From Pseudomonas solani (GTDB taxonomy: Bacteria > Pseudomonadota > Gammaproteobacteria > Pseudomonadales > Pseudomonadaceae), in contig NZ_AP023081.1 in the NCBI RefSeq assembly GCF_026072635.1, positions 4,584,501-4,648,500 of the forward strand: a stretch of 64,000 nucleotides of DNA, in the 5' to 3' direction. The notes below the pieces were generated by a model. The model did no database searches and was not told the origin of the DNA. It saw only the letters and a program-made list of their open reading frames with translations. The position numbers and the translations under genes are program-made. Shown here piece after piece: positions 1 to 7,855 of this stretch (its first letter is position 1; the number at the start of each line of letters is the position of its first letter).

Positions 1-410
1 AGCGGACGGGCTACTACTATTACTTCGCGGAACAGCCGGACCTGCGCGGGGACGTAGACGCTCCATGGCGCGCTGCCTTCGCAGCGCACGCCGACGGTGA
101 CCCGACCGATGGGTTGTGCCGGGCTTTCGAGTGTGACCGTCAATTCCCTGTCGCAGGCCGCCAGGCGCAACCTGGGGTCGAGCCGGTTGATCTGGATGTC
201 GTAACGACCGGGGATATTGTTGGTCTGCAGATAATCCTCCACCGTGAACTCAAGAAAGCCTTGGGTGGAGCCGATAAGGACTTCGGGCGATGTGAGTTCC
301 TCCGCCGAGGCGCTGTTGTGGCCGAGGCAGAACAAAACAGGTAAAACGACCTTAAAAAGGTGGCGGCGTTGTGCCATCGTGTGTCGGAAAATCGTCGTCA
401 TAGCGTTCAT
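1..410 (-). CDS. flgA: FlgA, P-ring assembly chaperone (partial, C-terminus outside window)
   Basis: FlgA is the periplasmic chaperone that helps FlgI polymerise into the flagellar P ring. Read on the minus strand, the frame is open from the window edge to 410 and encodes 136 residues. A basic N-terminus and hydrophobic stretch ending in NSASA look like a Sec signal peptide, followed by the family-typical LRLAACDRELTV and PAQPIGRVTV segments and PAQVRLFREV near the cut. Three in-frame ATGs (410, 401, 377) compete and none has a good ribosome binding site. The divergent sigma-54 element at 423-438 predicts a transcription start near 412, which would make 410 almost leaderless, so 401 or 377 may be the true start. 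It is divergent from cheV. Family assignment is confident; the start is not. Confidence 0.88.
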   Translation of the reverse strand, partial: MNAMTTIFRHTMAQRRHLFKVVLPVLFCLGHNSASAEELTSPEVLIGSTQGFLEFTVEDYLQTNNIPGRYDIQINRLDPRLRLAACDRELTVTLESPAQPIGRVTVGVRCEGSAPWSVYVPAQVRLFREVIVVARP

Positions 411-422
411 ATCAAGATCAAA

Positions 423-438
423 AGCAAGGCCCGTGCCG
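423..438 (-). promoter_or_regulatory. sigma-54 promoter for flgA
   Basis: On the minus strand the sequence reads CGGCACGGGCCTTGCT, with GG and GC separated by exactly ten bases, as in the -24/-12 consensus TGGCACG-N4-TTGCW. It points into flgA. The expected start of transcription is near 412. The first T of the consensus is replaced by C. The role is inferred from motif and position. Confidence 0.6.
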
Positions 439-490
439 CCTGCTACTCTAAGGCGAAGCGTGCTGAAGCTAATAACGGGAGAGTCCTGGC

Positions 491-1423
491 ATGGCCGGTG
501 TATTGGATTCGGTTAACCAGCGTACGCAACTGGTCGGTCAGAACCGGCTGGAGTTGCTGCTGTTCCGGCTGGATGGGACCCAGCTATACGGGATCAACGT
601 GTTCAAGGTGAAGGAGGTGCTGCAGTGCCCCAAGCTCACCATCATGCCCAAGTCGAGCCCTGTGGTTCGCGGCGTGGCCAATATCCGTGGGGGCACCATC
701 CCGATTCTCGACCTGGCCATGGCCACCGGTCGACGTGGCCTCGATGACCTGAAGAACAGCTTCGTCATCATCACGGAATACAACACCAAGGTGCAGGGGT
801 TCCTGGTGCGCTCGGTGGAGCGCATCGTCAACATGAACTGGGAGGAGATCCATCCGCCACCCAAGGGCACCGGTCGTGAGCATTACCTGACCGCGGTTAC
901 CCGGGTCGACAAGAACCTGGTGGAGATCATCGACGTGGAGAAGATCCTCGCCGAGGTCGCACCGACTTCCGAAGTGATTTCCGAGGGCGTGATCGACCAG
1001 AACACCCAAGCCAGTGCCGTGACCAAGCGGGTGCTGATCGTCGACGACTCGTCGGTGGCCCGCAAGCAGCTGATCCGTTGCCTGGAGACCGTCGGCGTCG
1101 AGGTCACCGCGCTCAACGATGGCCGGCAGGCGTACAACTACCTGCATGACCTGGTGGAGCAGGGCAAGGCGCCGGAGAAGGAGCTGCTGATGATCATCTC
1201 CGACATCGAGATGCCGGAAATGGACGGTTATACGTTGACGGCGGAGATCCGAGGCGATGCGAGAATGCAGAAACTGCACATCCTCCTGCATACTTCGCTC
1301 TCCGGCGTGTTCAACCAGGCGATGGTGAAGAAGGTCGGCGCGGATGATTTCCTCGCCAAGTTCCGACCCGATGACCTGGCTGCACGTGTGATCGAGCGGA
1401 TCAGAATCGCGGATGGCGGCTGA
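491..1423 (+). CDS. cheV: CheV chemotaxis coupling protein (CheW-REC)
   Basis: CheV couples chemoreceptors to the kinase CheA and carries a receiver domain thought to tune adaptation. The 310-residue protein has a CheW-like domain at about 15-160, including the typical VRGVANIRGGTIPILDLA stretch, and a CheY-like receiver at about 178-305. Receiver residues visible are the acidic pair D185/D186, the phospho-acceptor D238 in ISDIEMPEMDGY, T268 and K290. The ATG at 491 follows GGGAGAG at a good distance. cheR starts 25 bp downstream, so the two form a pair, divergent from flgA. Length and domain order are normal for the family. Confidence 0.96.
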   Translation: MAGVLDSVNQRTQLVGQNRLELLLFRLDGTQLYGINVFKVKEVLQCPKLTIMPKSSPVVRGVANIRGGTIPILDLAMATGRRGLDDLKNSFVIITEYNTKVQGFLVRSVERIVNMNWEEIHPPPKGTGREHYLTAVTRVDKNLVEIIDVEKILAEVAPTSEVISEGVIDQNTQASAVTKRVLIVDDSSVARKQLIRCLETVGVEVTALNDGRQAYNYLHDLVEQGKAPEKELLMIISDIEMPEMDGYTLTAEIRGDARMQKLHILLHTSLSGVFNQAMVKKVGADDFLAKFRPDDLAARVIERIRIADGG

Positions 1424-1448
1424 GGGATGATTCCCCCAGGAAACAGAT

Positions 1449-2294
1449 ATGAATGAGGCGGGCCTAGTGTCTTCAGGTAACTTGGATTTCGAGCAGTTCC
1501 GGATCTTCCTGGAAAAAACCTGCGGCATCCTGCTGGGAAGCAACAAGCAGTACCTGGTATCCAGCCGCCTTAACAAGCTGATGGAACAGAACGGCATCAA
1601 GTCGCTGGGTGAGCTGATACAGAAGATCCAGGGTTCCCCGCGTGGCGGCCTGCGCGAGCAGGTCGTCGATGCCATGACCACCAACGAGACCTTGTGGTTT
1701 CGCGACACCTACCCCTTCGAAGTACTGAAGAGCCGGGTGCTGCCGGAAATGATCAAGGCCTCGCCGAACCAGCCGCTGCGCATCTGGTCGGCCGCCAGCT
1801 CTTCCGGGCAGGAGCCGTTCTCCCTGTCCATGGCGATCGACGAGTTCGAGAAGGTCAACCTGGGCCAGCTCAAGGCCGGCGTGCGCATCGTCGCCACCGA
1901 CCTGTCCAGCTCGATGCTCGCCGCCTGCAAGGCCGGCGAGTACGACAGCCTGGCGATGGGGCGCGGGCTTTCCCAGGAACGCCTCACCCGCTACTTCGAC
2001 CCCAAGGGGCCGGGGCGCTGGGTGGTCAAGCCGGCTATCCGCAACCGTGTCGAGTTCCGTGCGCTGAACCTGCTGGACAGCTACGCGGCGCTGGGCAAGT
2101 TCGACATCGTGTTCTGCCGCAACGTGCTGATCTACTTCTCCGCCGAGGTGAAGAAGGACATCCTCACGCGCATCCACGCGACGCTGAAGCCCGGTGGCTA
2201 TCTGTTCCTCGGTGCGTCCGAGGCGCTCAATGGCCTGCCGGAGCTGTACCAGATGGTGCAGTGCAGCCCGGGGATCATCTACAAGGTCAAATGA
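1449..2294 (+). CDS. cheR: CheR chemoreceptor glutamate methyltransferase
   Basis: CheR methylates glutamates on chemoreceptors using S-adenosylmethionine, opposing CheB in adaptation. The protein has an all-alpha N-terminal domain (about 10-85) and a Rossmann methyltransferase domain with TNETLWFRD, the SAM-binding IWSAASSSGQEPFSLSM segment and the FCRNVLIYF segment late in the domain. The ATG at 1449 has AGGA seven bases upstream. An in-frame GTG at 1467 preceded by GAGG would give 275 residues, closer to the length I recall for the P. aeruginosa homologue, so the start is uncertain by six codons. It follows cheV directly and ends at a strong terminator (2314-2339). Confidence 0.95.
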   Translation: MNEAGLVSSGNLDFEQFRIFLEKTCGILLGSNKQYLVSSRLNKLMEQNGIKSLGELIQKIQGSPRGGLREQVVDAMTTNETLWFRDTYPFEVLKSRVLPEMIKASPNQPLRIWSAASSSGQEPFSLSMAIDEFEKVNLGQLKAGVRIVATDLSSSMLAACKAGEYDSLAMGRGLSQERLTRYFDPKGPGRWVVKPAIRNRVEFRALNLLDSYAALGKFDIVFCRNVLIYFSAEVKKDILTRIHATLKPGGYLFLGASEALNGLPELYQMVQCSPGIIYKVK

Positions 2295-2313
2295 CCGGGT
2301 AGCGCGACATGGG

Positions 2314-2339
2314 AAAGGGAGGCGAAAGCCTCCCTTTTT
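2314..2339. terminator. Bidirectional rho-independent terminator between cheR and ohr
   Basis: A perfect 10-bp stem (2314-2323 with 2328-2337) is closed by a GAAA tetraloop and runs into T residues at 2335-2339. The 5' side begins with AAA, so the same hairpin has a short T run on the opposite strand. It lies between convergent cheR and ohr and can serve both. Confidence 0.92.
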
Positions 2340-2370
2340 ATTGGCCTGCTTTATTTGCCTGCGGGCGGGC

Positions 2371-2796
2371 TCAAACCAGTGTGCGGGTGACGTTGATATT
2401 GCCCTGGGTGGCGTTGGAGTAGGGGCAGACCACATGGGCCTTGTCGACCAGGTCCTGGGCCACGGCCTTGTCGATGCCGGGCAGGGAGATGCGCAGCTCC
2501 ACTTCGATGCCGAAGCCGGTGGGCAGGGTGCCGATGCCGACGATGCCTTCGATGGAGGCGTCGTCCGGCAGGCTGACCTTCTGCTTGCCGGCGACGAACT
2601 TGATGGCGCCGAGGAAGCACGCCGAGTAGCCGGCGGCGAACAGTTGCTCCGGGTTGGTCCCTTCGCCGCCTGCGCCACCCAGCTCCTTGGGCGTGGTGAG
2701 TTTCACATCCAGTACTCCATCGGACGATACGGCACGGCCTTCACGGCCACCGTAGGCTTCGGCGTAGGCGCGATACAGGGCTTTTTCGATGGGCAT
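2371..2796 (-). CDS. ohr: Ohr organic hydroperoxide reductase (OsmC/Ohr family)
   Basis: Ohr is a cytosolic thiol peroxidase that reduces organic and fatty-acid hydroperoxides, recycled by lipoylated proteins. The 141-residue protein has the two catalytic cysteines C60 (in GYSACFLGA) and C124 (in VVCPYSNAT), plus R18 and E50, which fit the conserved Arg and Glu that position the substrate. The VCPYS context marks Ohr rather than OsmC. The start at 2796 is set by GAGGAG six bases upstream; longer in-frame starts are rejected. No OhrR-type regulator is adjacent. Its place between cheR and flgB, on the opposite strand, has no functional link to motility that I know of. Confidence 0.95.
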   Translation of the reverse strand: MPIEKALYRAYAEAYGGREGRAVSSDGVLDVKLTTPKELGGAGGEGTNPEQLFAAGYSACFLGAIKFVAGKQKVSLPDDASIEGIVGIGTLPTGFGIEVELRISLPGIDKAVAQDLVDKAHVVCPYSNATQGNINVTRTLV

Positions 2797-2905
2797 TTCG
2801 ATCTCCTCGGGTTCGTCGATCAAGGGGCGATGGCGGCGTTGCACAGCGGCTGCCGTCAGACGGAAACCAAAGCCTAGACCACGCAGATGAAAGGAGAGGG
2901 CGGGG

Positions 2906-3003
2906 CGGCAATCACCGCTGCCGGCCATTGCCGCTCAGCGGCAAGACCGCTCGTCCGCGTTGCCGCCGGCACCGGCAAAAGCGGTAATGCCTTGCCGTTG
3001 CCG
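2906..3003. repeat. Cluster of TTGCCG/CGGCAA dyads upstream of flgB
   Basis: Seven copies of the hexamer TTGCCG or its complement occur in 98 bp, at 2906, 2928, 2939, 2960, 2973, 2992 and 2998, mostly in alternating orientation. Two pairs form perfect dyads: 2928-2934 with 2938-2944, and 2960-2965 with 2973-2978. The cluster lies 57-155 bp upstream of the sigma-54 promoter, the usual range for an enhancer. A protein-binding role is inference only. Confidence 0.4.
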
Positions 3004-3059
3004 CCTCGATTGCTGCGAGGATTTATCTCAAGCCATTGAAAATAAAGGGATTTAAAAGT

Positions 3060-3075
3060 TGGCATAGCCTTTGCT
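3060..3075 (+). promoter_or_regulatory. sigma-54 promoter for flgB operon
   Basis: TGGCATAGCCTTTGCT carries GG and GC ten bases apart, matching the sigma-54 -24/-12 consensus closely. The predicted start of transcription is near 3086, leaving about 38 bases of leader before the flgB ATG at 3125. It excludes the in-frame ATG at 3071, which lies inside the -12 element. Confidence 0.85.
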
Positions 3076-3124
3076 GAATGTCATGCAGGTAAACCGACAT
3101 TGCCAGCCGGCAAAGGTTAGAGAC

Positions 3125-3529
3125 ATGAGCATCAGCTTCGAAAGCGCCCTCGGCATCCATGAAAAGGCCCTCAGCTTCCGCACCCAGCGTGCCGAAGTGC
3201 TGGCCAACAACATCGCCAACGCCGACACGCCCAACTACAAGGCGCGTGACCTGGACTTCAAGGCTGTGCTCCAGCAGCAGGTGGAGAACAGCAAGGGCAC
3301 CTTCCATGCCAACCTGACCAACCAGCGTCACATCGCTGCCGAAGGCGCCAGCCTGTTCGACGAAGGCCTGAAGTACCGGATTCCGTTCCAGCCCTCGATC
3401 GACCAGAACACCGTCGACCTGCAGCAGGAACAATCGACCTACACCGAGAACTCCATGCAGTTCCAGGCCAGCTTCACGATGCTCAATAGCAAATTCAAAG
3501 GGCTGGTCGCTGCCCTGCGCGGCGAATAA
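3125..3529 (+). CDS. flgB: FlgB proximal rod protein
   Basis: FlgB is a rod subunit exported by the flagellar type III system and built onto the MS ring and FliE. The 134-residue protein shows the rod/hook N-terminal signature LANNIANADTPNYKARDLDF and a helical C-terminus (NSMQFQASFTMLNSKFKGL), both coiled-coil segments typical of axial proteins. The start at 3125 (MSISFESALG) is chosen because the upstream ATG lies within the promoter. It heads flgBCDE, with 14 bp to flgC. Confidence 0.96.
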   Translation: MSISFESALGIHEKALSFRTQRAEVLANNIANADTPNYKARDLDFKAVLQQQVENSKGTFHANLTNQRHIAAEGASLFDEGLKYRIPFQPSIDQNTVDLQQEQSTYTENSMQFQASFTMLNSKFKGLVAALRGE

Positions 3530-3543
3530 GGGAGAACACCACC

Positions 3544-3999
3544 ATGTCACTGTCCAGCGTCTTCAACATTGCCGGCACCGGGATGAGCGCTCAGAGCACT
3601 CGACTGAACACCATCTCCAGCAACATCGCCAACGCCGAGACGGTGTCCTCCAGCCTCAACCAGACCTACCGCGCTCGCCACCCGGTGTTCGCCACCATGT
3701 TCCAGAGCCAGCTCAACAGCGAGAGCGGCAGTGGCAGCAGCTCGCTGTTCGCCGGCGAAGACGAATCCGGCCGTGGCGTGCAGGTGCTGGGCGTGATCGA
3801 AGACCAGAGCGCGCTCACCCCGCGCTACGAGCCGAACCATCCGGCCGCCAACGCCGACGGCTACGTGTACTACCCCAACGTCAACGTGGTGGAGGAGATG
3901 GCCGACATGATTTCTGCCAGCCGTGCCTTCCAGACCAACGTCGAAATGATGAACACCGCCAAACAGATGATGCAGCGCGTGCTGACCCTGGGTCAGTGA
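3544..3999 (+). CDS. flgC: FlgC proximal rod protein
   Basis: FlgC is a rod component. The 151-residue sequence has the N-terminal axial motif TRLNTISSNIANAETVSS and the C-terminal VNVVEEMADMISASRAFQTN pattern shared by rod and hook proteins. Length is normal. An AGGGAGA site lies 8-14 bases upstream of the ATG. It sits 14 bp after flgB and 20 bp before flgD in the same transcript. Confidence 0.96.
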   Translation: MSLSSVFNIAGTGMSAQSTRLNTISSNIANAETVSSSLNQTYRARHPVFATMFQSQLNSESGSGSSSLFAGEDESGRGVQVLGVIEDQSALTPRYEPNHPAANADGYVYYPNVNVVEEMADMISASRAFQTNVEMMNTAKQMMQRVLTLGQ

Positions 4000-4019
4000 T
4001 TGCGTGAGGGAGCGACCAG

Positions 4020-4697
4020 ATGAGCGTTGACGTAGGCGCCACTACCAGTACCTCGGTACTGGACCAGTACAAACTCAAGGACACCGCCAAGTCCAAGGAA
4101 CTGGGCAAGGACCAGTTCCTTCAGTTGCTGGTGGCACAGATGAATAACCAGAACCCGCTGGACCCGCAGACCAACAGCGAGTTCGTGGCGCAGTTGGCCC
4201 AGTTCAGTACGGTCGAGGGGTTGGATAACCTGAACAAGAGTGTGAACACCATTCTTTCCAGCACCCAGTCATCCCAGGCGCTGCAGGCTTCGTCCCTGGT
4301 CGGTCGCAAGGTCATCGTCACCACCAACAAGGCGGTGGTGGACACCAGCGAGACCATGAAGGGCAGCGTCAACCTCACCGGCGCCAGCACCAACGTCTAC
4401 GTCAACGTGCTGGACAGCAAGGGCAACGCCGTCAACCGCATCAACCTGGGCGCCCAGAGCGCCGGCCAGGTCAGCTTCATGTGGGACGGCAAGGATTCGA
4501 GCGGAGCCGTTGCACCCAACGGCACCTACACCTTCCAGGCCGAGGCGGCCATCGACGGCAAGACGGTGGCGATGTCCACCAACCTGCCGGCGAACGTGGA
4601 CAGCGTCACCCTCGGCCTGAATGGCGGCGAGATGACGCTCAACCTCGCCGGGCTGGGCAGCGTCGCACTCTCCAAGGTCAAGGTCATCGGTCAATAA
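4020..4697 (+). CDS. flgD: FlgD hook-cap scaffold protein
   Basis: FlgD caps the growing hook and directs FlgE polymerisation, and is shed afterwards. The 225-residue protein begins with the conserved LGKDQFLQLLVAQMNNQNPLDP region (about residues 29-50, split here for length) that carries the export signal, followed by a FLN-like/tudor-type C-terminal part with NLTGASTNVYVNVLD and SFMWDGKDSSGAVAPNGTY. The family assignment rests on the N-terminal block. It lies between flgC and flgE. Confidence 0.95.
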   Translation: MSVDVGATTSTSVLDQYKLKDTAKSKELGKDQFLQLLVAQMNNQNPLDPQTNSEFVAQLAQFSTVEGLDNLNKSVNTILSSTQSSQALQASSLVGRKVIVTTNKAVVDTSETMKGSVNLTGASTNVYVNVLDSKGNAVNRINLGAQSAGQVSFMWDGKDSSGAVAPNGTYTFQAEAAIDGKTVAMSTNLPANVDSVTLGLNGGEMTLNLAGLGSVALSKVKVIGQ

Positions 4698-4730
4698 TCG
4701 TCGGCGGCGCCGGCGTTACAGGAGCATCCC

Positions 4731-6044
4731 ATGTCTTTCAATATCGGACTCAGCGGCATCCGCGCCGCCTCCAGTGACCTCAATATCACTGGCAACAACA
4801 TCGCCAACGCCGGCACCGTGGGCTTCAAGCAGTCCCGTGGCGAGTTCCAGGACCTGTACTCGGCGTCCGTGCTCGGTTCCGGCAGCAAGACCATCGGCAG
4901 CGGCGTGCTGCTGGGCAACGTCGCCCAGCTCTACAACCAGGGCACCATCGACTACACCGAGAACGCCCTGGACCTGGCGGTGAACGGCAACGGCTTCTTC
5001 ATCACCAGCAACAACGGCGCCATCAGCTACACCCGTGCCGGCTACTTCGGCACCGACAAGAACGGCAATATCGTCGACAACAACGGCTATCGCCTGCAGG
5101 GCTACTCGGTGGATGCCAACGGTGCGCTGCAAAGCGGCGTAGTGGGCGATCTGGTGATCCAGACCAACAACCAGCAGCCCAAGGCCACCACCACCATTAC
5201 CCAGCCGTTCAACCTGAACTCCACCAACACGGTGCCCACCAAGACGCCGTTCGACCCGGCCGACCCGACCACCTACAACTCGTCGACCTCGGTGAACATC
5301 TATGACGCCCAGGGCAACGCCCACGTCATGACCCAGTACTTCGTCAAGGCGGCCACCCCGGTCAACACCTGGACCATGAACGTGCTGATCGACGGCCGTA
5401 GCCCGACCAACCCGGCCAGCACCGCGCCGATGAGCACCACCGTGGGCTTCACCACCTCCGGCCAGCTCGACACCAGCACCTTCACCAACACCGGTGGCTT
5501 TGCGGTCAATGCCGACGGCACCTTGGGCATCACCGGCTGGGTGCCGGCGAAGTCCAATGGCGCCACGCCGCCGGTATGGAGCGCCAACGGTGCTGCTGCC
5601 GCGCCGACCATCAGCTTCGATATCCGCGGCTCGACCCAGTTCTCCAACGCCTTCGCGGTGACCAAGGTCGCCCAGGACGGCTACACCACCGGCCAGCTGT
5701 CGGGCCTGGAGATCGACGACGAGGGCAACATCTTCGCCCGCTACACCAACGGCCAGTCGAAGATCCAGGGCCAGGTGGTGCTGGCCAACTTCGCCAACGT
5801 CCAGGGCCTCACCCCGGTAGGCAAGACGTCCTGGGTGCAGTCGTCGGAGTCCGGCGAGCCGGTGATCGGCACCCCGCGTTCCGGCACCCTGGGCGCGCTG
5901 CAGTCCGGCGCCCTGGAAGCGTCCAACGTGGATATCTCCACCGAGCTGGTCGACCTGATCGTGGCGCAGCGCAACTACCAGGCCAACGCCAAGACCATCG
6001 AGACCGAGAACGCGGTCACCCAGACCATCATCAACCTGCGTTGA
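4731..6044 (+). CDS. flgE: FlgE flagellar hook protein
   Basis: FlgE forms the hook that joins rod and filament. The 437-residue protein starts MSFNIGLSGIRAASSDLN with NITGNNIANAGTVGFKQSRG, has the LDLAVNGNGFFI segment and ends with the helical SNVDISTELVDLIVAQRNYQ region that packs into the hook core. The large middle insert, rich in Asn/Thr, is the surface domain and is expected to vary between species. AGGAG precedes the ATG. It is the last gene of the flgB operon, followed by hairpins at 6051-6145. Confidence 0.97.
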   Translation: MSFNIGLSGIRAASSDLNITGNNIANAGTVGFKQSRGEFQDLYSASVLGSGSKTIGSGVLLGNVAQLYNQGTIDYTENALDLAVNGNGFFITSNNGAISYTRAGYFGTDKNGNIVDNNGYRLQGYSVDANGALQSGVVGDLVIQTNNQQPKATTTITQPFNLNSTNTVPTKTPFDPADPTTYNSSTSVNIYDAQGNAHVMTQYFVKAATPVNTWTMNVLIDGRSPTNPASTAPMSTTVGFTTSGQLDTSTFTNTGGFAVNADGTLGITGWVPAKSNGATPPVWSANGAAAAPTISFDIRGSTQFSNAFAVTKVAQDGYTTGQLSGLEIDDEGNIFARYTNGQSKIQGQVVLANFANVQGLTPVGKTSWVQSSESGEPVIGTPRSGTLGALQSGALEASNVDISTELVDLIVAQRNYQANAKTIETENAVTQTIINLR

Positions 6045-6050
6045 GTGGTG

Positions 6051-6078
6051 TTTGCCGCCCGGCTCATCGGGCGGCAAA
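6051..6078 (+). terminator. Long hairpin after flgE (no U tract)
   Basis: A perfect 11-bp stem (6051-6061 with 6068-6078) with a six-base loop begins six bases after the flgE stop. No T run follows, so it is more likely an RNA 3'-end stabiliser or processing barrier than the terminator itself, which lies 43 bp further on. Confidence 0.55.
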
Positions 6079-6120
6079 GACCTTGCCACTGGCGGCAGCC
6101 CCTCGCCGCCACGGCATTCG

Positions 6121-6145
6121 AAGGCCCTTTGCTCGGGCCTTTTTC
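6121..6145 (+). terminator. Rho-independent terminator after flgE
   Basis: AAGGCCC at 6121-6127 pairs with GGGCCTT at 6135-6141 across a seven-base loop, and the stem runs into TTTTTC and more T residues. It ends the flgBCDE transcript before the flgF promoter. Confidence 0.85.
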
Positions 6146-6195
6146 TTTTATGTTTTTCCTTTTTAATCAGCGTCTTGTGGTTGTTTTTCGAGTTA

Positions 6196-6211
6196 TGGCA
6201 CAGCAATTGCT
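6196..6211 (+). promoter_or_regulatory. sigma-54 promoter for flgF operon
   Basis: TGGCACAGCAATTGCT is a full match to the -24/-12 consensus with ten bases between GG and GC. The predicted start of transcription is near 6222, 40 bases before flgF. It should drive flgFGHIJ and probably flgKL. Confidence 0.92.
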
Positions 6212-6262
6212 GAATAGCCTGCAAAGAGTCAGCGGGCGTCAAAAGCCCACTCGGAGAACCCC

Positions 6263-7003
6263 ATGGACAAGATGCTGTACGTCTCCATGACAGGCGCCAG
6301 CCAGAACACCCTGGCCCAGCGTGCCCACGCCAACAACCTGGCGAACATTTCCACCACCGGCTTTCGTCGCGACTACGAACAGGCGCGCTCGATGCCCGTG
6401 TTCGGCGAAACCTTCCCGGCGCGGGTCTACGCCATGAGCGAGCGCCCCGGCACCGACTTCACCCCCGGCCCCATGCAGGAGACCGGTCGTGACATGGACA
6501 TCGCCATCGGCGGCCAGGGCTGGATCGCCGTGCAGTCCGCCAACGGCAGCGAAGCCTATGTGCGTACCGCCAGCCTGCAGGTAGATGCCCTCGGCCAGCT
6601 GCGCACCGGCAACGGCTTGCCGGTGATCGGCAATGCCGGCCCCATCGCCATTCCCCCGGAGCAGAAGGTGGAGATCGGCGCCGACGGCACCATCAGCATC
6701 CGTGCCCTGGGCGAGGCCCCCAACGTGATGGCCGAGGTCGACCGCATCAAGCTGGTCAACCCCGATCCCAAGCAATTGGAGAAGGGCACCGACGGCCTGA
6801 TCCGCCTGAAGAGCGGCCAGCCGGCCGGCGTGGACGGCAACGTCCAGGTCACCTCCGGCTTCCTCGAGGGCAGCAACGTCAATGCCGTGGAAGAGATGAC
6901 CGCGATCCTCTCGCTGTCCCGCCAGTTCGAACTGCACGTGAAGATGATGCGCACCGCCGAAGACGATGCTTCGGCGATGGCACGGGTCATGCAACTCAGC
7001 TAA
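6263..7003 (+). CDS. flgF: FlgF proximal rod protein
   Basis: FlgF is a rod subunit. The 246-residue protein opens MDKMLYVSMTGASQNTLAQRA (first 20 residues shown by the family pattern), contains NNLANISTTGFRRDYEQA and DMDIAIGGQGWIAVQ, and ends with EEMTAILSLSRQFELHVKMM, the C-terminal axial helix. Length is usual for the family. GGAGAA lies just upstream. It is the first gene of the sigma-54 operon, 46 bp before flgG. Confidence 0.96.
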   Translation: MDKMLYVSMTGASQNTLAQRAHANNLANISTTGFRRDYEQARSMPVFGETFPARVYAMSERPGTDFTPGPMQETGRDMDIAIGGQGWIAVQSANGSEAYVRTASLQVDALGQLRTGNGLPVIGNAGPIAIPPEQKVEIGADGTISIRALGEAPNVMAEVDRIKLVNPDPKQLEKGTDGLIRLKSGQPAGVDGNVQVTSGFLEGSNVNAVEEMTAILSLSRQFELHVKMMRTAEDDASAMARVMQLS

Positions 7004-7049
7004 TTACCAGTACGCGGCGCCATGAAACCGGCGCCCGAGGAGAACGAAG

Positions 7050-7835
7050 ATGCTTCCGGCACTCTGGGTCAGCAAGACGGGCCTCGCGGCTCAGGACATG
7101 AACCTGACCACCATTTCCAACAACCTGGCGAACGTGTCGACCACGGGCTTCAAGCGTGATCGCGCCGAGTTCGAGGACCTGCTGTACCAGATCCGCCGTC
7201 AACCCGGCGCCCAGAGCAGCCAGGACAGCGAACTGCCCACCGGCCTGCAGCTGGGTACCGGTGTGCGCATCGCCGGCACCCAGAAGATCTTCACCCAGGG
7301 CAGCCTGCAGACCACCGAGCAGCCGCTGGACCTGGCGGTGAACGGCCGCGGCTTCTTCCAGATCCTGATGCCGGATGGCACCGTCGCCTATACCCGTGAC
7401 GGCAGCTTCCACCTGAACTCCGACGGCCAGGTCGTCACCTCCCAGGGCTATGCCCTGGAGCCGGCCATCGTGCTGCCGGCCGAAGTGCAGACCTTCACCG
7501 TGGGCGAGGACGGCACCGCCTCGGTGACCACCTTCGGCAACCCCACGCCCCAGGTGATCGGCAACATCCAGACCGCCGACTTCGTCAACTACGGCGGCCT
7601 GCAGGCCATCGGCAACAACCTGTTCCTGGAGACCGCTTCCAGCGGCGCTCCGCAAGTCGGTACCCCGGGCCTGACCGGCCTGGGCAATGTGCTGCAGAAC
7701 ACCCTGGAAAACTCCAACGTCAGCGTGGTCGAGGAGCTGGTGAATATGATCACCACCCAGCGCGCCTACGAGATGAACTCCAAGGTCATCTCCACGGCCG
7801 ACTCCATGCTTGGTTTCCTCTCGCAGAACCTGTAA
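7050..7835 (+). CDS. flgG: FlgG distal rod protein
   Basis: FlgG makes the distal rod that spans the P and L rings. The 261-residue protein starts MLPALWVSKTGLAAQDMNL, has NNLANVSTTGFKRDRAEFED, the distal-rod-specific region LLYQIRRQPGAQ (about 47-58), LDLAVNGRGFFQIL and the C-terminal NVSVVEELVNMITTQRAYEM. The length equals that of most FlgG proteins. A strong GAGGAGAA site precedes the ATG. Confidence 0.97.
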   Translation: MLPALWVSKTGLAAQDMNLTTISNNLANVSTTGFKRDRAEFEDLLYQIRRQPGAQSSQDSELPTGLQLGTGVRIAGTQKIFTQGSLQTTEQPLDLAVNGRGFFQILMPDGTVAYTRDGSFHLNSDGQVVTSQGYALEPAIVLPAEVQTFTVGEDGTASVTTFGNPTPQVIGNIQTADFVNYGGLQAIGNNLFLETASSGAPQVGTPGLTGLGNVLQNTLENSNVSVVEELVNMITTQRAYEMNSKVISTADSMLGFLSQNL

Positions 7836-7855
7836 TACCCCCGAGGTAAGTTGTC

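Larger units (their letters stand above)
2797..3124. other. ohr-flgB intergenic region (328 bp)
   Basis: I see no gene here. Moving rightwards it holds the 5' side of ohr (no clear promoter recognised), a cluster of short TTGCCG/CGGCAA dyads (2906-3003), an AT-richer stretch around 3019-3058 that could bind IHF, and the flgB sigma-54 promoter at 3060-3075. Confidence 0.6.

Noticed and set aside
412..490. sigma-28 promoter for cheV
   Set aside because: CAAA and GCCTGCTA at 15-base spacing match the consensus poorly in the -10 element; no convincing promoter found for cheV.
3071..3124. Longer FlgB start at ATG 3071
   Set aside because: The codon lies in the sigma-54 -12 element upstream of the predicted transcription start.
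4716..6242. Long minus-strand frames opposite flgE, pseC, hsbR, flhA and others
   Set aside because: In high-GC DNA the antisense of real genes stays open. The plus-strand proteins match known families over full length; the antisense proteins are Gly/His/Arg/Val-rich without domains.
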